Positions 51,580 to 59,133 of a stretch of 64,000 bases of DNA are shown piece by piece. Position 1 is the first letter of the stretch; the number at the start of each line of letters is the position of its first letter. The stretch comes from Oscillibacter sp. Its GTDB lineage: Bacteria > Bacillota > Clostridia > Oscillospirales > Oscillospiraceae. The notes under the pieces were generated by a model that worked only from the letters and a program-made list of their open reading frames with translations, searched no databases and had not been told where the DNA came from. The stretch spans positions 62,001 through 126,000 of the forward strand of contig JALCRQ010000001.1 in assembly GCA_022652655.1 (NCBI GenBank). Direction: 5' to 3'. A program made the position numbers and the translations under genes.

Positions 51580-51753
51580 TTGGAGCGAAAGAGACAGGCC
51601 CGGTGGGATGCCGGGCACCTGCGCACCGTCACAACAAAACTGCCGCGGCGGGAGTACCTGGATTTCCGGGTGCAATGCCTGGCGGCCGGGGAAACGCCGT
51701 ACAGCCTAATGAAGCGCCTTTTGAAAGACTGGATGGAAACACAAAGGCCGTAG
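51580..51753 (+). CDS. Small ribbon-helix-helix-like protein in the insertion
   Basis: A 57-aa basic protein: a short N-terminal stretch, a strand-like TVTTKLPRREYLDFRVQC, then helix-forming AAGETPYSLMKRLLKDWM. The pattern (strand, helix, turn G-x-T-P-Y, helix) fits CopG/Arc-type DNA-binding proteins common on mobile elements. The start is a TTG at 51580 eight bases after GGGGGG; the upstream ATG at 51550 lies in the -10 box and cannot be transcribed. It probably binds the palindromes in its own promoter. Confidence 0.6.
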   Translation: MERKRQARWDAGHLRTVTTKLPRREYLDFRVQCLAAGETPYSLMKRLLKDWMETQRP

Positions 51754-51846
51754 GCGGCGGAGGAGCGCAGCGACGGAGCAAGAAGAAGCACCACCGCCGC
51801 GGCCCTGGAGCGCCCCGCCGTCCGTTCAGTTCCATTGTGCCACGCG

Positions 51847-51889
51847 GTCAAGGGGCCTGCGGCCCGCTGCGGCGGCTGCGCCCTTGACT
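51847..51889 (+). other. Long hairpin between the RHH-like and HNH genes
   Basis: GTCAAGGG and CCCTTGAC enclose a GC-rich interior that can pair further. A nearby GTTCC/GGAAC pair could extend the fold. It may be a processing or regulatory structure. Confidence 0.5.
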
Positions 51890-51940
51890 TCGCGCGGAGC
51901 AACGGAACCGCCCGAACGGGCAGAAAGGCAGGTACAGGCA

Positions 51941-52261
51941 ATGGATGCAAGAATCAGCAACGAGACAAGGAAAGCAGTCTACCGGAGGGACAACTACCGC
52001 TGCGCCCTGTGCGACAGTGACCAGGGAATCCAGGTACACCATGTGGTGCTGCGGAGCCAAGGGGGAACGCCCTACCCGCAAAACCTCATAACCCTCTGCT
52101 GGAGATGCCACGCGGTAGCACACGGGACGGTGCTGCCGAATTACCCGGTGGGCGCGGCGGAAGTCTGTCAGGCATGCGTGGAGTACCTGGCGGACTACTA
52201 CGCGGAGGAGGGGCTGCTGTGGAACCCGTGGGCGGAGCACATGGAGCGCCTGGCGGAGTGA
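51941..52261 (+). CDS. Small HNH endonuclease-like protein in the insertion
   Basis: A 106-aa HNH (zinc-finger type) protein. Residues 8-60 hold the fold: RKAVYRRDNYRCALCD (first CxxC), IQVHHVVLRSQGGTPYPQNLITLCWRCHAVAHG (His-His, Asn, second CxxC-H). The 45-residue tail adds a third CxxC (VCQACVEYL). The ATG at 51941 follows GAAAGGCAGG. HNH proteins of this size occur as free-standing homing-type nucleases and phage or plasmid accessory proteins. Cleavage target unknown. Confidence 0.88.
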   Translation: MDARISNETRKAVYRRDNYRCALCDSDQGIQVHHVVLRSQGGTPYPQNLITLCWRCHAVAHGTVLPNYPVGAAEVCQACVEYLADYYAEEGLLWNPWAEHMERLAE

Positions 52262-52881
52262 GGGCCGGTGCCCTCTCTTTTTAACCGCTCCGCTTCGCTC
52301 CGCGGCTGCGCGCTCCCGCGCGAACCGTTTCCCGGAAGCAGTCCGGGCCGACCGGGCGGAGGCCGCTGCGCGCCCGCCGTCCGGACGGCCACGGGGGAGT
52401 TGTGCCGCCGGGCCTCGCCGCGCAAGGCGGCACCCGTCGGCATTGTTCCGCCGCGTTGCCGCGTCGAAACGCTGCGGAGTGCTCGCGGTTTCGGGGTTGC
52501 CGCCCCGAAACCTTTATTGCAATCGTCCGCCTTGCGGGGGACGGCGGCCGGTTGCAGCTCGCCCGGCGCGGCGGTTGCCGGACAGCCCCCCGCGCGGTCC
52601 TCGCCGCCGCCCTGTGCCGTCTGCGCCCCGGCCTGTGTCGGGTGGCCGGGGCTTGCCCGCGCCGGGTGTCGGCGGGGCCTGGCGGGTCCCCTCAGTCCGG
52701 CCAAAGTGCCGCCGCGCCTCCCGCCCCGGGCCCGCAGAAGGGCCGCCCGTGGGAGCGGCCCTTTTCTCAGTGCTTGCGGCCCGGGGCGCGGGGGTTTGGT
52801 ACGCCCTGCGGGGGACGCGGGGGTTTGGTACGCCCTGCGGGGGTTTGGACGGCCCCCGCTGCGGCGGGGGCAAAGAACGCG
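52262..52881. other. Very GC-rich, hairpin-bearing non-coding end of the insertion
   Basis: About 620 bp with no credible gene; the long open frames are Arg/Pro/Ala-rich artefacts of high GC. It contains two terminator-like hairpins, GGTTTCGGGG / CCCCGAAACC (52487-52512, then TTTATT) and AGAAGGGCCGC / GCGGCCCTTTTCT (52736-52767). A 29-bp tandem repeat starts at 52787 and 52816, with a partial third unit. It could be a structured RNA, an origin or transfer region, or spacer DNA. Confidence 0.65.
52787..52850. repeat. 29-bp tandem repeat at the right end of the insertion
   Basis: Units starting CGCGGGGGTTTGGTACGCCC occur at 52787 and 52816, with a shortened third copy reading GCGGGGGTTTGGACGG. 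Confidence 0.85.
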
Positions 52882-52932
52882 AACCGGCGGCGGAACATAT
52901 ACTAAAACAGCGACAGGAGTGTGACCGATATG
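52882..52932 (+). repeat. 51-bp direct repeat, right copy
   Basis: Identical to 51373-51423. It supplies the -10-like CATATACTA, ribosome site and ATG used by the sleB-like gene. The sequence just upstream (AAAGAACGCG) differs from that of the left copy. Confidence 0.96.
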
Positions 52933-53370
52933 GCTTATTCGGATCGGGAGCTGCTGGCGCGTCTGATCGAGTGCGAGGCGGGCGGAGAGGGCGACAATGG
53001 CATGAAGGCGGTAGCGGGTGTAGTCATGAATCGGGTCCATGCCACCGGAGGCGAGTACGCCCGCGTGGGGCAGGGCAGCATCCGGAAGATCATCATGCAG
53101 CCGGGGCAGTTCGTCTGCGCCAGCGAGACGGAAGGTGGGGCCTACAATCCGCAGAACATCTATAATATGGAACCAACGGACGTCCATTATGAGATTGCGG
53201 ACTGGGCAATTGCCGGAAACAGACTTCCGGATGTGGCGGAATCCCTGTGGTTTTACAATCCATACTCCAATAAATGCCGCTCTAACTTTCCGTCCGACGT
53301 CGGGTATTTTCAGACGCGGATCGGCGACCATTGCTTTTACAATCCCACCAGCGCTTACTTTAAAACCTGA
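52930..53370 (+). CDS. SleB-type cell wall / spore cortex hydrolase
   Basis: A 146-aa single-domain Hydrolase_2 (SleB/CwlJ) protein with the catalytic-Glu segment LLARLIECEAGGEGDNGMKAVAGVVMNRV, then GQFVCASE and ESLWFYNPYSNKC...IGDHCFYNPT. It has no signal peptide or PG-binding domain, so it resembles CwlJ, which is made in the mother cell and depends on GerQ for coat placement; a GerQ-like gene follows. The ATG at 52930 is ten bases after AGGAG; GTG 52921 is too close. The gene's 5' end lies in the duplicated 51-bp repeat. Confidence 0.92.
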   Translation: MAYSDRELLARLIECEAGGEGDNGMKAVAGVVMNRVHATGGEYARVGQGSIRKIIMQPGQFVCASETEGGAYNPQNIYNMEPTDVHYEIADWAIAGNRLPDVAESLWFYNPYSNKCRSNFPSDVGYFQTRIGDHCFYNPTSAYFKT

Positions 53371-53382
53371 GAGGTGCAGATT

Positions 53383-53940
53383 ATGGCTATCATGCAGTCC
53401 ATGCAGCCGCAGTCCATACAGCCGCAGCAGATGCGGCCTGCGGCGCCCGGCCAGCAGCCGGGTACCGGCGGCGGAAACTGGTCCGGCGAGATCAGCTATG
53501 TCCAGCCGGAGTACAGCCAGATGCAGGGGCAGATGCCGGGAATGCTGCCCAATACGATGCAGGGCGTCATTCAGAGTACGCCGGATTCGGCGGTGCCGCA
53601 GGCCCATAAATTGGAATTTTCCACGGGGCTTTCCCAGGACGCCCTGGAAAATCCTGTCAGTGTCCAGGAGGCGTACCAGGGGTCGCTGAAGGCGATGCTG
53701 GCAAAAAATGTAGGGCATTACGTAGTGGCCACGTTTTTGATCGGGACGCAGAGCCCGGTCTCCTGGGAGGGATTCCTCCACAGCGTGGGCAGCGATTATC
53801 TGGTAATTTTCCAGCCGGATCAGGGCCGCTATATCACCGGTGATTTTTACGCTCTGAAATTCGTGGAGTTTCACGACACCGCCGGCGTCGTGCCGCCCTG
53901 CGCCGGGTATCGGCGCAGAGACGGCCAGCATATCTGGTAA
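53383..53940 (+). CDS. gerQ: Spore coat protein GerQ-like
   Basis: A 185-aa protein. The first 70 residues are rich in Gln, Met, Pro and Gly (MQPQSIQPQQMRPAAPG). The conserved GerQ domain follows: LAKNVGHYVVATFLIGTQSPVSWEGFLHSVGSDYLVIFQPDQGRYITGDFYALKFVEF. In Bacillus GerQ is a cross-linked coat protein that retains CwlJ, which agrees with the hydrolase gene 12 bp upstream. The ATG at 53383 follows GAGGTG. Confidence 0.87.
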   Translation: MAIMQSMQPQSIQPQQMRPAAPGQQPGTGGGNWSGEISYVQPEYSQMQGQMPGMLPNTMQGVIQSTPDSAVPQAHKLEFSTGLSQDALENPVSVQEAYQGSLKAMLAKNVGHYVVATFLIGTQSPVSWEGFLHSVGSDYLVIFQPDQGRYITGDFYALKFVEFHDTAGVVPPCAGYRRRDGQHIW

Positions 53941-53972
53941 TTTCGCGGCAGCCCGTTTTTCAAATTCTGCGC

Positions 53973-54022
53973 AAACCGGCAGCACAAAACCGGCAGCACA
54001 AAACCGGCAGCACAAAACCGGC
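53973..54022. repeat. 14-bp tandem repeat merging into a terminator
   Basis: AAACCGGCAGCACA is repeated from 53973, 53987 and 54001; a fourth partial unit at 54015 becomes the left arm of the terminator stem. Confidence 0.85.
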
Positions 54023-54058
54023 GGAACGAAGCAAACGTTCTTCGTTTCGCCGGTTTTT
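54017..54058 (+). terminator. Terminator after the gerQ-like gene
   Basis: An ACCGGCGGAACGAAG arm pairs with CTTCGTTTCGCCGGT, then T5. Confidence 0.88.
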
Positions 54059-54075
54059 CATTTTGTAAAAATCTG

Positions 54076-55530
54076 TCAGAAGGGACGGCGCCTGCCGTGG
54101 TAGCCGCGCTGGGGCCGGACGCTTTTCCCGTACCGGTAGCGCCGGCGGCCCACGGTGATTTTCCAGATGACCAGCGCCGCGATCAGCAGCAGAAGGACAA
54201 CGCCCAGCACCCGAACCAGGGGCTTTTCAAAAAAGATCCGGACCTGATGGAGAATCAGCAGCGACCGGGAGGGCAGCACCTCGGCCACCGACACCAGGGG
54301 CACGGTGGCGTAGACGGTCCCGTCATAGCTGAGGGTCACCTCAGCCAGCTTTTCACCCTTTTTTACCGGAGCCTCGGCACTCTTTTTTTCAAAGCGGATG
54401 GTGCGGGCCAGATCCTCCGGCTGCAGCGCGCTGGGCATGAGGATCTCCACATCCTCCGTGGGGTGGAGCGCCACGGAATCGGCCTTCTTTGAAAGCGTTA
54501 CCGGCATGGAGGCCAGCATGTCGTTGGCAGTCAGCACGGTTTGATAGGAGAAGTTGGAAAAGCCCCACTCAAAAAGCCGCGACGTCTCGGAAAAACTCTT
54601 GACGTTGGCCACGCCGTTGGAGCCCACAATGCGCTGGGCGCCCAGCACCACGCTGATGAACGCCTTGCCGTTTTTGCTGGCCGTGGAGACAAGACAGTGC
54701 CCCGCGTCGGAGGTGGAGCCGGTCTTGACGCCATGGGCGTTGGCGTATTTATAGCCGTGGGCCCGCCAGTTGGAAAGCAGGTAGTTGGTGGTGTAGAGGT
54801 GGCGCTCCGCTGAGAGATTGGTGGCGGGAATCACGATGTCCGCCGTGTCGCAGATGGTCATAAACGCCTTGTGGGTCATGGCCTCCTTCGTAATGAGGTA
54901 CAGATCCCAGGCGGAGGTGTAGTGCCGGGAGTCCTGCAGGCCGATGGCATTGGCAAAGTGGGTGTTTTTGCAGCCCAGCTTCTCCGCCTCCGCGTTCATG
55001 CTGTCCACAAACGTGTCCACATCGCCGCCCACGGTGACGGCCAGAATATTGGCAGCCTCGTTGGCGGAGACCACCATGAGGCAGTAGAGCAGGTTTTCGA
55101 CGCTGAGGGTTTCACCCACCTTGATGTTGGCGGTGGAGCCGTCTTTGTCCAGGTTCCGGAACGCCTCCGCCGGAGCGGTGATCTGCTGATCCAGGGAGAG
55201 CTTCCCCTCGGCCACGGCCCGGAGCACCAGAAGACAGGTCATGATCTTTGTGAGACTGGCGGGATAGAGCTCCTCATGCTCGTTTTTGGCATAGAGCACG
55301 GCACCGGTTTTTTCATCCACCAGAAGCGCGGCGCGGGCGTCCACGGCGGGATCCGGAATCTGCTTGGCCGCCTCCTCCGCCAGGGCCATGGGGCTGAGCA
55401 GCAGCGAACAGAGAAGCGCCGCCAGAAGCAGAACCGCGGTGGGCCCGGCGCCCGGCCCCCGGTGCCGGGCCGGCTGGGGACGATTTAAGTTGAAAAAGGA
55501 AAAAACCGATAAAAAACGGCGAGTTTTCAT
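54076..55530 (-). CDS. D-alanyl-D-alanine carboxypeptidase (DacF/PBP5 type, S11)
   Basis: Trims the terminal D-Ala of peptidoglycan stem peptides. The 484-aa protein has a signal segment (VLLLAALLCSLLLSPMALA) and active-site ASLTKIMT (Ser-x-x-Lys), VSANEAAN (S-x-N) and GVKTGSTSDAGHC (KTG). A beta-rich C-terminal domain and a C-terminal transmembrane helix (VLGVVLLLLIAALVIWKI) with a basic tail follow. The start is taken as ATG 55530; 55536 and 55545 are alternatives with equally weak ribosome sites. It could be sporulation-linked DacF, but this is unproven. Confidence 0.92.
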   Translation of the reverse strand: MKTRRFLSVFSFFNLNRPQPARHRGPGAGPTAVLLLAALLCSLLLSPMALAEEAAKQIPDPAVDARAALLVDEKTGAVLYAKNEHEELYPASLTKIMTCLLVLRAVAEGKLSLDQQITAPAEAFRNLDKDGSTANIKVGETLSVENLLYCLMVVSANEAANILAVTVGGDVDTFVDSMNAEAEKLGCKNTHFANAIGLQDSRHYTSAWDLYLITKEAMTHKAFMTICDTADIVIPATNLSAERHLYTTNYLLSNWRAHGYKYANAHGVKTGSTSDAGHCLVSTASKNGKAFISVVLGAQRIVGSNGVANVKSFSETSRLFEWGFSNFSYQTVLTANDMLASMPVTLSKKADSVALHPTEDVEILMPSALQPEDLARTIRFEKKSAEAPVKKGEKLAEVTLSYDGTVYATVPLVSVAEVLPSRSLLILHQVRIFFEKPLVRVLGVVLLLLIAALVIWKITVGRRRYRYGKSVRPQRGYHGRRRPF

Positions 55531-55654
55531 GTGCATCTCTCTCAATCTATGATATACTCAGGGCAGCCGGAAGCGCGGCTCCCGGCGCCGGATTGACATG
55601 CTTCGACAGATAAGGTCAGTATAGCAGAAAATGCAAAGGAGTTCAACAGCCGAC

Positions 55655-56029
55655 GTGAGAAGAAATCTTACCAATTTGGAAAAGATTTTGGTTTTATGCG
55701 CCGCGGTGTTTTTTCTGGCAGTGCTCGCTGCCGGGATTCGGAGCCGCGGCCTGGGTGACGGCTACGAGATCACGACCCAGTACCGGGCCGCCGATTCCCG
55801 GGTGGCCCCGGAGGCGGGCGAAAAGGTGGATATCAACACCGCCGGCGCGGCGGAGCTGGCGGAGCTGCCGGGCATCGGCGGCGTGCTGGCGCAGCGCATT
55901 GTGGATTACCGCGCCGCCCACGGCGCGTTTCAAAAACCGGAGGACATCAAAAATGTGGATGGGATCGGCGATGGAAAATTTTCCGGAATCAAGGATCTGA
56001 TCACGGCGGGAGAGGAGACAACGCCATGA
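55655..56029 (+). CDS. ComEA-like helix-hairpin-helix protein
   Basis: About 124 aa: one N-terminal membrane helix (ILVLCAAVFFLAVLAAGI), a linker, and a ComEA-type HhH domain (VDINTAGAAELAELPGIGGVLAQRIVDYRAAHGAFQKPEDIKNVDGIGDGKF). ComEA proteins bind DNA outside the cell during transformation, but no other com gene is present. The ATG at 55631 precedes AAAGGAG, so the GTG at 55655 is the likelier start. The stop overlaps the response-regulator ATG (ATGA). Confidence 0.85.
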   Translation: MRRNLTNLEKILVLCAAVFFLAVLAAGIRSRGLGDGYEITTQYRAADSRVAPEAGEKVDINTAGAAELAELPGIGGVLAQRIVDYRAAHGAFQKPEDIKNVDGIGDGKFSGIKDLITAGEETTP

Positions 56030-56703
56030 AAATTTTGGTAGTGGACGATGAGAAGCTGCTGGTGAAGGGCATGAAATTCAACCTGGAGAACGAGGGCTAC
56101 GAGGTGGAGTGCGCCTACGACGGCGCGGCGGCGGTGGAGCTGGCCCGCAGCGCCCGGTTCGACCTCATTATCCTGGACGTGATGATGCCGGAGATGGATG
56201 GGGTGGAGGCGTGCATGCGTATCCGGGAGTTTTCCAATGTACCCGTCATCATGCTCACGGCCAAAAGCGAGGACGCGGACAAGCTCATGGGCTTTGAATC
56301 CGGCGCCGACGACTATTTGACAAAGCCCTTCAACATCCTGGAGCTGAAGGCCCGGGTGCGGGCGCTGCTGCGCCGGGCGGCGGGGACCCAGCGCTCATCG
56401 GGCAGACAGCTGGCGGCGGGGGACATCACCCTGAACACCGAGGAGCGCGCCGCGTTCAAGGCCGGCCGGCCGGTGGAGCTCACCGCCAAGGAGTATGACC
56501 TCATCGAGCTTTTGATGCGCAATCCCCGGCGGGTATACAGCCGGGAAAACCTGATGAATGTGGTCTGGGGCTATTCCTACGGCGGCGATTACCGGACGGT
56601 GGACGTGCACATCCGGCGGCTGCGGGAAAAACTGGAATCCGATCCGGCACAGCCGGTCTACATCCTGACCAAGTGGGGAGTTGGCTACTATTTCAAAGGC
56701 TAA
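56026..56703 (+). CDS. OmpR/PhoB-family response regulator
   Basis: A 225-aa two-component regulator. The receiver has VVDDEKLL, phospho-acceptor LIILDVMMPEMDG and Lys in TKPFNILELKARVRALLRR. The winged-helix output domain has VELTAKEYDLIELLMRNPRRVYSRENLMNVVWG and YRTVDVHIRRLREKLE. It is coupled to the ComEA-like gene upstream and overlaps the kinase gene by 23 bp. Target genes unknown. Confidence 0.96.
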   Translation: MKILVVDDEKLLVKGMKFNLENEGYEVECAYDGAAAVELARSARFDLIILDVMMPEMDGVEACMRIREFSNVPVIMLTAKSEDADKLMGFESGADDYLTKPFNILELKARVRALLRRAAGTQRSSGRQLAAGDITLNTEERAAFKAGRPVELTAKEYDLIELLMRNPRRVYSRENLMNVVWGYSYGGDYRTVDVHIRRLREKLESDPAQPVYILTKWGVGYYFKG

Positions 56704-58117
56704 GACGCTGGTAAAAAACAGCCTGCAGCTCAAGTTCGGCTTGAGCTACATCCTGATTATCGCAGCCGTGCTGATTCTGCTGAACACCTATCCGCTGCTG
56801 GTATCCGAAAACCTGGTGTTCCGCTCCAAAGCCACGACGCTGCAAAGCAGCGTGTCGGTTATCGTGTCCTCTCTGGGCGGCTTGGAAAAGCTGACGGAGG
56901 ACAACGTCACCCAGACCATGACGGTGGCGGAGGACACCGGCCTGAGCCGGATCCTGGTGACGGACGCGTCCAGCAGAGTTTTGTACGACACCCGGGAAAC
57001 CGGCAGTGCCGTGGGCCACTATACGTTTTATACGGAGATCGTCCAGGCACTGGTGGGCAACGACGCCTTTACCTGCAGCTATGAAAACGGCGCTTTCCGC
57101 AGCCGGGCATCCTCTCCGGTTTTGTACCAGGGGCGGATTATCGGCGCCGTCTACGCCTACGAGTACGACACGGAGGAGGCGGCGCTGCTGAAGGGCTTCC
57201 AGAGCAACGTCCAGCGGCTGTCCGTCATCATCGCCGTGCTGGTGATTGCCTTTTCCATGGTGCTGTCCCGGGCGCTGACCCGCAAGATCGGCGAGCTGCT
57301 GGACGCCATCCGCCGCGTGCGGGAGGGCGCCTACAGTCACCGGACGGTGATTCACGGCCACGACGAGATTGCCCAGATCGGCGACGAGTTCAACAGCCTC
57401 ACCGACCGGCTGCAAAAAACGGAGGAATCCCGCCGCCGCTTTGTATCCGACGCCTCCCACGAACTGAAAACGCCCCTGGCGGCCATCCGCCTGCTGACGG
57501 ATTCCATCCTCCAGACGGACAATATTGACCCCGCCACCGCCCGGGAGTTTGTGGCGGACATCGGCTCCGAGGCCAACCGCCTCAGCCGCATTACGGAGGA
57601 TCTGCTGCGCCTGACCCGGCTGGACAGCGATGTCCTGGAGCCACCCGCGGAGGTGGACGTGCTGCCGGTTTTACAGCAGGTGCTGCGTATGATGGAGCTC
57701 ATCGCGGAGGAAAAAGCCGTCACCGTCACCTATGAGGCGGCGGAGGGCTGCACGGTGCTGGCCACCAGGGATGAGATCCACCAGGTGATCTACAACCTGC
57801 TGGACAACGCGGTCAAATACACCGGCCCCGGCGGCCGGGTGGAACTCCGCCTGGAGCGGGAGGACGGCTGGGTGATTCTCAGCGTGGCGGACAACGGCGT
57901 GGGGATTCCGGAGGGCGACATTCCCCGGATTTTCGAGCGGTTTTACCGGGTGGACAAGGCCCGCTCCCGGGAGGCGGGCGGCACGGGCCTGGGCCTTTCC
58001 ATCGTCAGCGATACGGTTAAAAAGCGGGGCGGCACCATCAGTGCCGCCAACCGGCCAGAAGGCGGCGCGGTCTTTACCGTGCGCTGGCCGGCGGCGGAAG
58101 GGGGGATCCAGGCATGA
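56681..58117 (+). CDS. Sensor histidine kinase (HAMP-HisKA-HATPase)
   Basis: A 478-aa membrane kinase: helix near residues 18-38, extracytoplasmic sensor about 40-180, second helix about 182-204, HAMP (RALTRKIGELLDAIRRVREGAYSHR), HisKA box FVSDASHELKTPLAAIRLL (phospho-His), and HATPase with N-box NLLDNAVKYT, DNGVGIPEGDIPRIFERFY and GGTGLGLSIV. Translation starts at a TTG (56681) inside the end of the regulator gene; the ribosome site is poor, so translational coupling is likely. It forms a PhoR/WalK-like pair with the preceding regulator. Confidence 0.94.
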   Translation: MATISKAKTLVKNSLQLKFGLSYILIIAAVLILLNTYPLLVSENLVFRSKATTLQSSVSVIVSSLGGLEKLTEDNVTQTMTVAEDTGLSRILVTDASSRVLYDTRETGSAVGHYTFYTEIVQALVGNDAFTCSYENGAFRSRASSPVLYQGRIIGAVYAYEYDTEEAALLKGFQSNVQRLSVIIAVLVIAFSMVLSRALTRKIGELLDAIRRVREGAYSHRTVIHGHDEIAQIGDEFNSLTDRLQKTEESRRRFVSDASHELKTPLAAIRLLTDSILQTDNIDPATAREFVADIGSEANRLSRITEDLLRLTRLDSDVLEPPAEVDVLPVLQQVLRMMELIAEEKAVTVTYEAAEGCTVLATRDEIHQVIYNLLDNAVKYTGPGGRVELRLEREDGWVILSVADNGVGIPEGDIPRIFERFYRVDKARSREAGGTGLGLSIVSDTVKKRGGTISAANRPEGGAVFTVRWPAAEGGIQA

Positions 58118-59025
58118 AAAGATGGCTGGCGGCGCTGCTGTGCGCCGCGGTAGCTTTGGGAAGCGGCTGTGCCTATGTCTCCCAACAGGCGGCGAAGGAA
58201 AAGGACTGCTACAGCCTGTATTTCGCGGTGGACAATCTCAGCGGAGCGGGCGGCGGGGACGCCATCGGAAAGACCACCTGCTCCGTGGAGAAGGACAGCA
58301 GCCCGGACGAGCAGGTTCTGGCCCGGCAGCTGATGACGCAGCTGCTGGCGGGCCCGGACCGGGACGCCGAAAATCTGAAAACGCCCTTTCCCTCGGGGAC
58401 GCAGCTGCTCAGCGTGACGCTGGACGGCTCCCGGGCCCTGGTGGATCTCTCGGCGGCGTACAGTATGCTCTCCGGCGTGGCGCTGACCATCGCGGACTAC
58501 TGCATTGTGCTGACGCTGACGCAGCTGCCCGGGGTGTACACGGTGGCAGTCACCGTCCGGGGTCAGGAGCTGGCCTGGAACGCCCAGGTCTTTTCCGCCG
58601 GCGACGTGCTCCTCTCCACCACGGAGGACGTGGTGGGCACCGTGGATGTGGAGCTCTTTTTCCCGGACAAGGCAGGCGCCCTGACTGCCGAGCGGCGGAC
58701 GCTGTCGCTCTACGAGGGCGATACCCAGGCGGGTACGCTGGTGGAGGCGCTGGAGAAGGGGCCGGAGAGCAAAGACCTCCTGCCGGTGCTGCCCAAAGGC
58801 TTTACCGTGCTGTCCGTTTGGATGGAGCAGGAGACATGTTACGTGAATCTGCCCTCCTCCGCCCTGAAGACGATTCCGGCGGAGGCGGATATGCCTGCGG
58901 CGTTCCGCGCGCTGACCCGCTCGCTGTATTCCCTGCCCGGGGTCAGCGAGGTTCAGTTCCTGGTGGACGGGGAGTTTACCTCCTCCTACGGGGGAGTCAG
59001 CATCAGCCGGCCGTTTATCAAATAA
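58114..59025 (+). CDS. GerMN-domain lipoprotein
   Basis: A 303-aa lipoprotein (lipobox ALGSGC) with two GerMN-like halves: LARQLMTQLLAGPDRD...LKTPFPSGTQLLSVTLDGSRALVDLSAAY, and LVEALEKGPESKDLLPVLPKGFTVLSVWMEQETCYVNLPSSAL, the second ending LYSLPGVSEVQFLVDGE. GerM-type proteins act in sporulation and germination or partner two-component sensors in Gram-positives. It overlaps the kinase stop (ATGA), so it may be an accessory to that sensor. Terminator follows. Confidence 0.88.
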   Translation: MKRWLAALLCAAVALGSGCAYVSQQAAKEKDCYSLYFAVDNLSGAGGGDAIGKTTCSVEKDSSPDEQVLARQLMTQLLAGPDRDAENLKTPFPSGTQLLSVTLDGSRALVDLSAAYSMLSGVALTIADYCIVLTLTQLPGVYTVAVTVRGQELAWNAQVFSAGDVLLSTTEDVVGTVDVELFFPDKAGALTAERRTLSLYEGDTQAGTLVEALEKGPESKDLLPVLPKGFTVLSVWMEQETCYVNLPSSALKTIPAEADMPAAFRALTRSLYSLPGVSEVQFLVDGEFTSSYGGVSISRPFIK

Positions 59026-59046
59026 GCGCCCTCCGGGCGGAAAACG

Positions 59047-59085
59047 CGGAGGCTCCGGAATTTTCCGGAGCCTCCGTATTATTTT
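59047..59085 (+). terminator. Terminator after the GerMN gene
   Basis: A 13-bp stem CGGAGGCTCCGGA with its complement, then a T-rich tail interrupted by two A. Confidence 0.85.
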
Positions 59086-59133
59086 GTCGGCCGGGATGAC
59101 CCGGCGCGGAAAAAACGCGCCGTCCTTCCGCCG

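Larger units (their letters stand above)
51373..52932. mobile_element. Insertion bounded by 51-bp direct repeats, carrying RHH-like and HNH genes
   Basis: The segment 51424-52881 (1458 bp) separates a promoter/start-codon copy from the sleB-like gene and is flanked by perfect 51-bp repeats. Its cargo is a ribbon-helix-helix-like protein with a LexA-like box, an HNH protein, and GC-rich hairpin DNA. No integrase, transposase or terminal inverted repeat was found, so it is either a non-autonomous integrated element or the product of a recombination event. The right repeat restores the target gene's start and ribosome site. Confidence 0.75.

Noticed and set aside
51941..52881. HNH gene plus adjacent GC-rich sequence considered as an IscB/HEARO (OMEGA) system or group II intron
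   Set aside because: The protein is only 106 aa with no RuvC, bridge helix or reverse transcriptase, and no intron domain V was recognised. Direct repeats at both ends also do not fit a spliced intron.
52268..52924. Overlapping open frames in the GC-rich end of the insertion
   Set aside because: The translations are Arg/Pro/Ala/Gly-rich in all frames, have no ribosome sites, and the region contains terminator-like hairpins and tandem repeats.
51373..52932. 51-bp repeats considered as a transposition target-site duplication
   Set aside because: Known transposases make duplications of a few to about a dozen base pairs, and no transposase or terminal inverted repeats are present.
52198..54015. 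605-codon minus-strand open frame across the insertion, sleB-like and gerQ-like genes
   Set aside because: It runs antisense to two recognisable spore genes and through non-coding repeats; no domain is visible.
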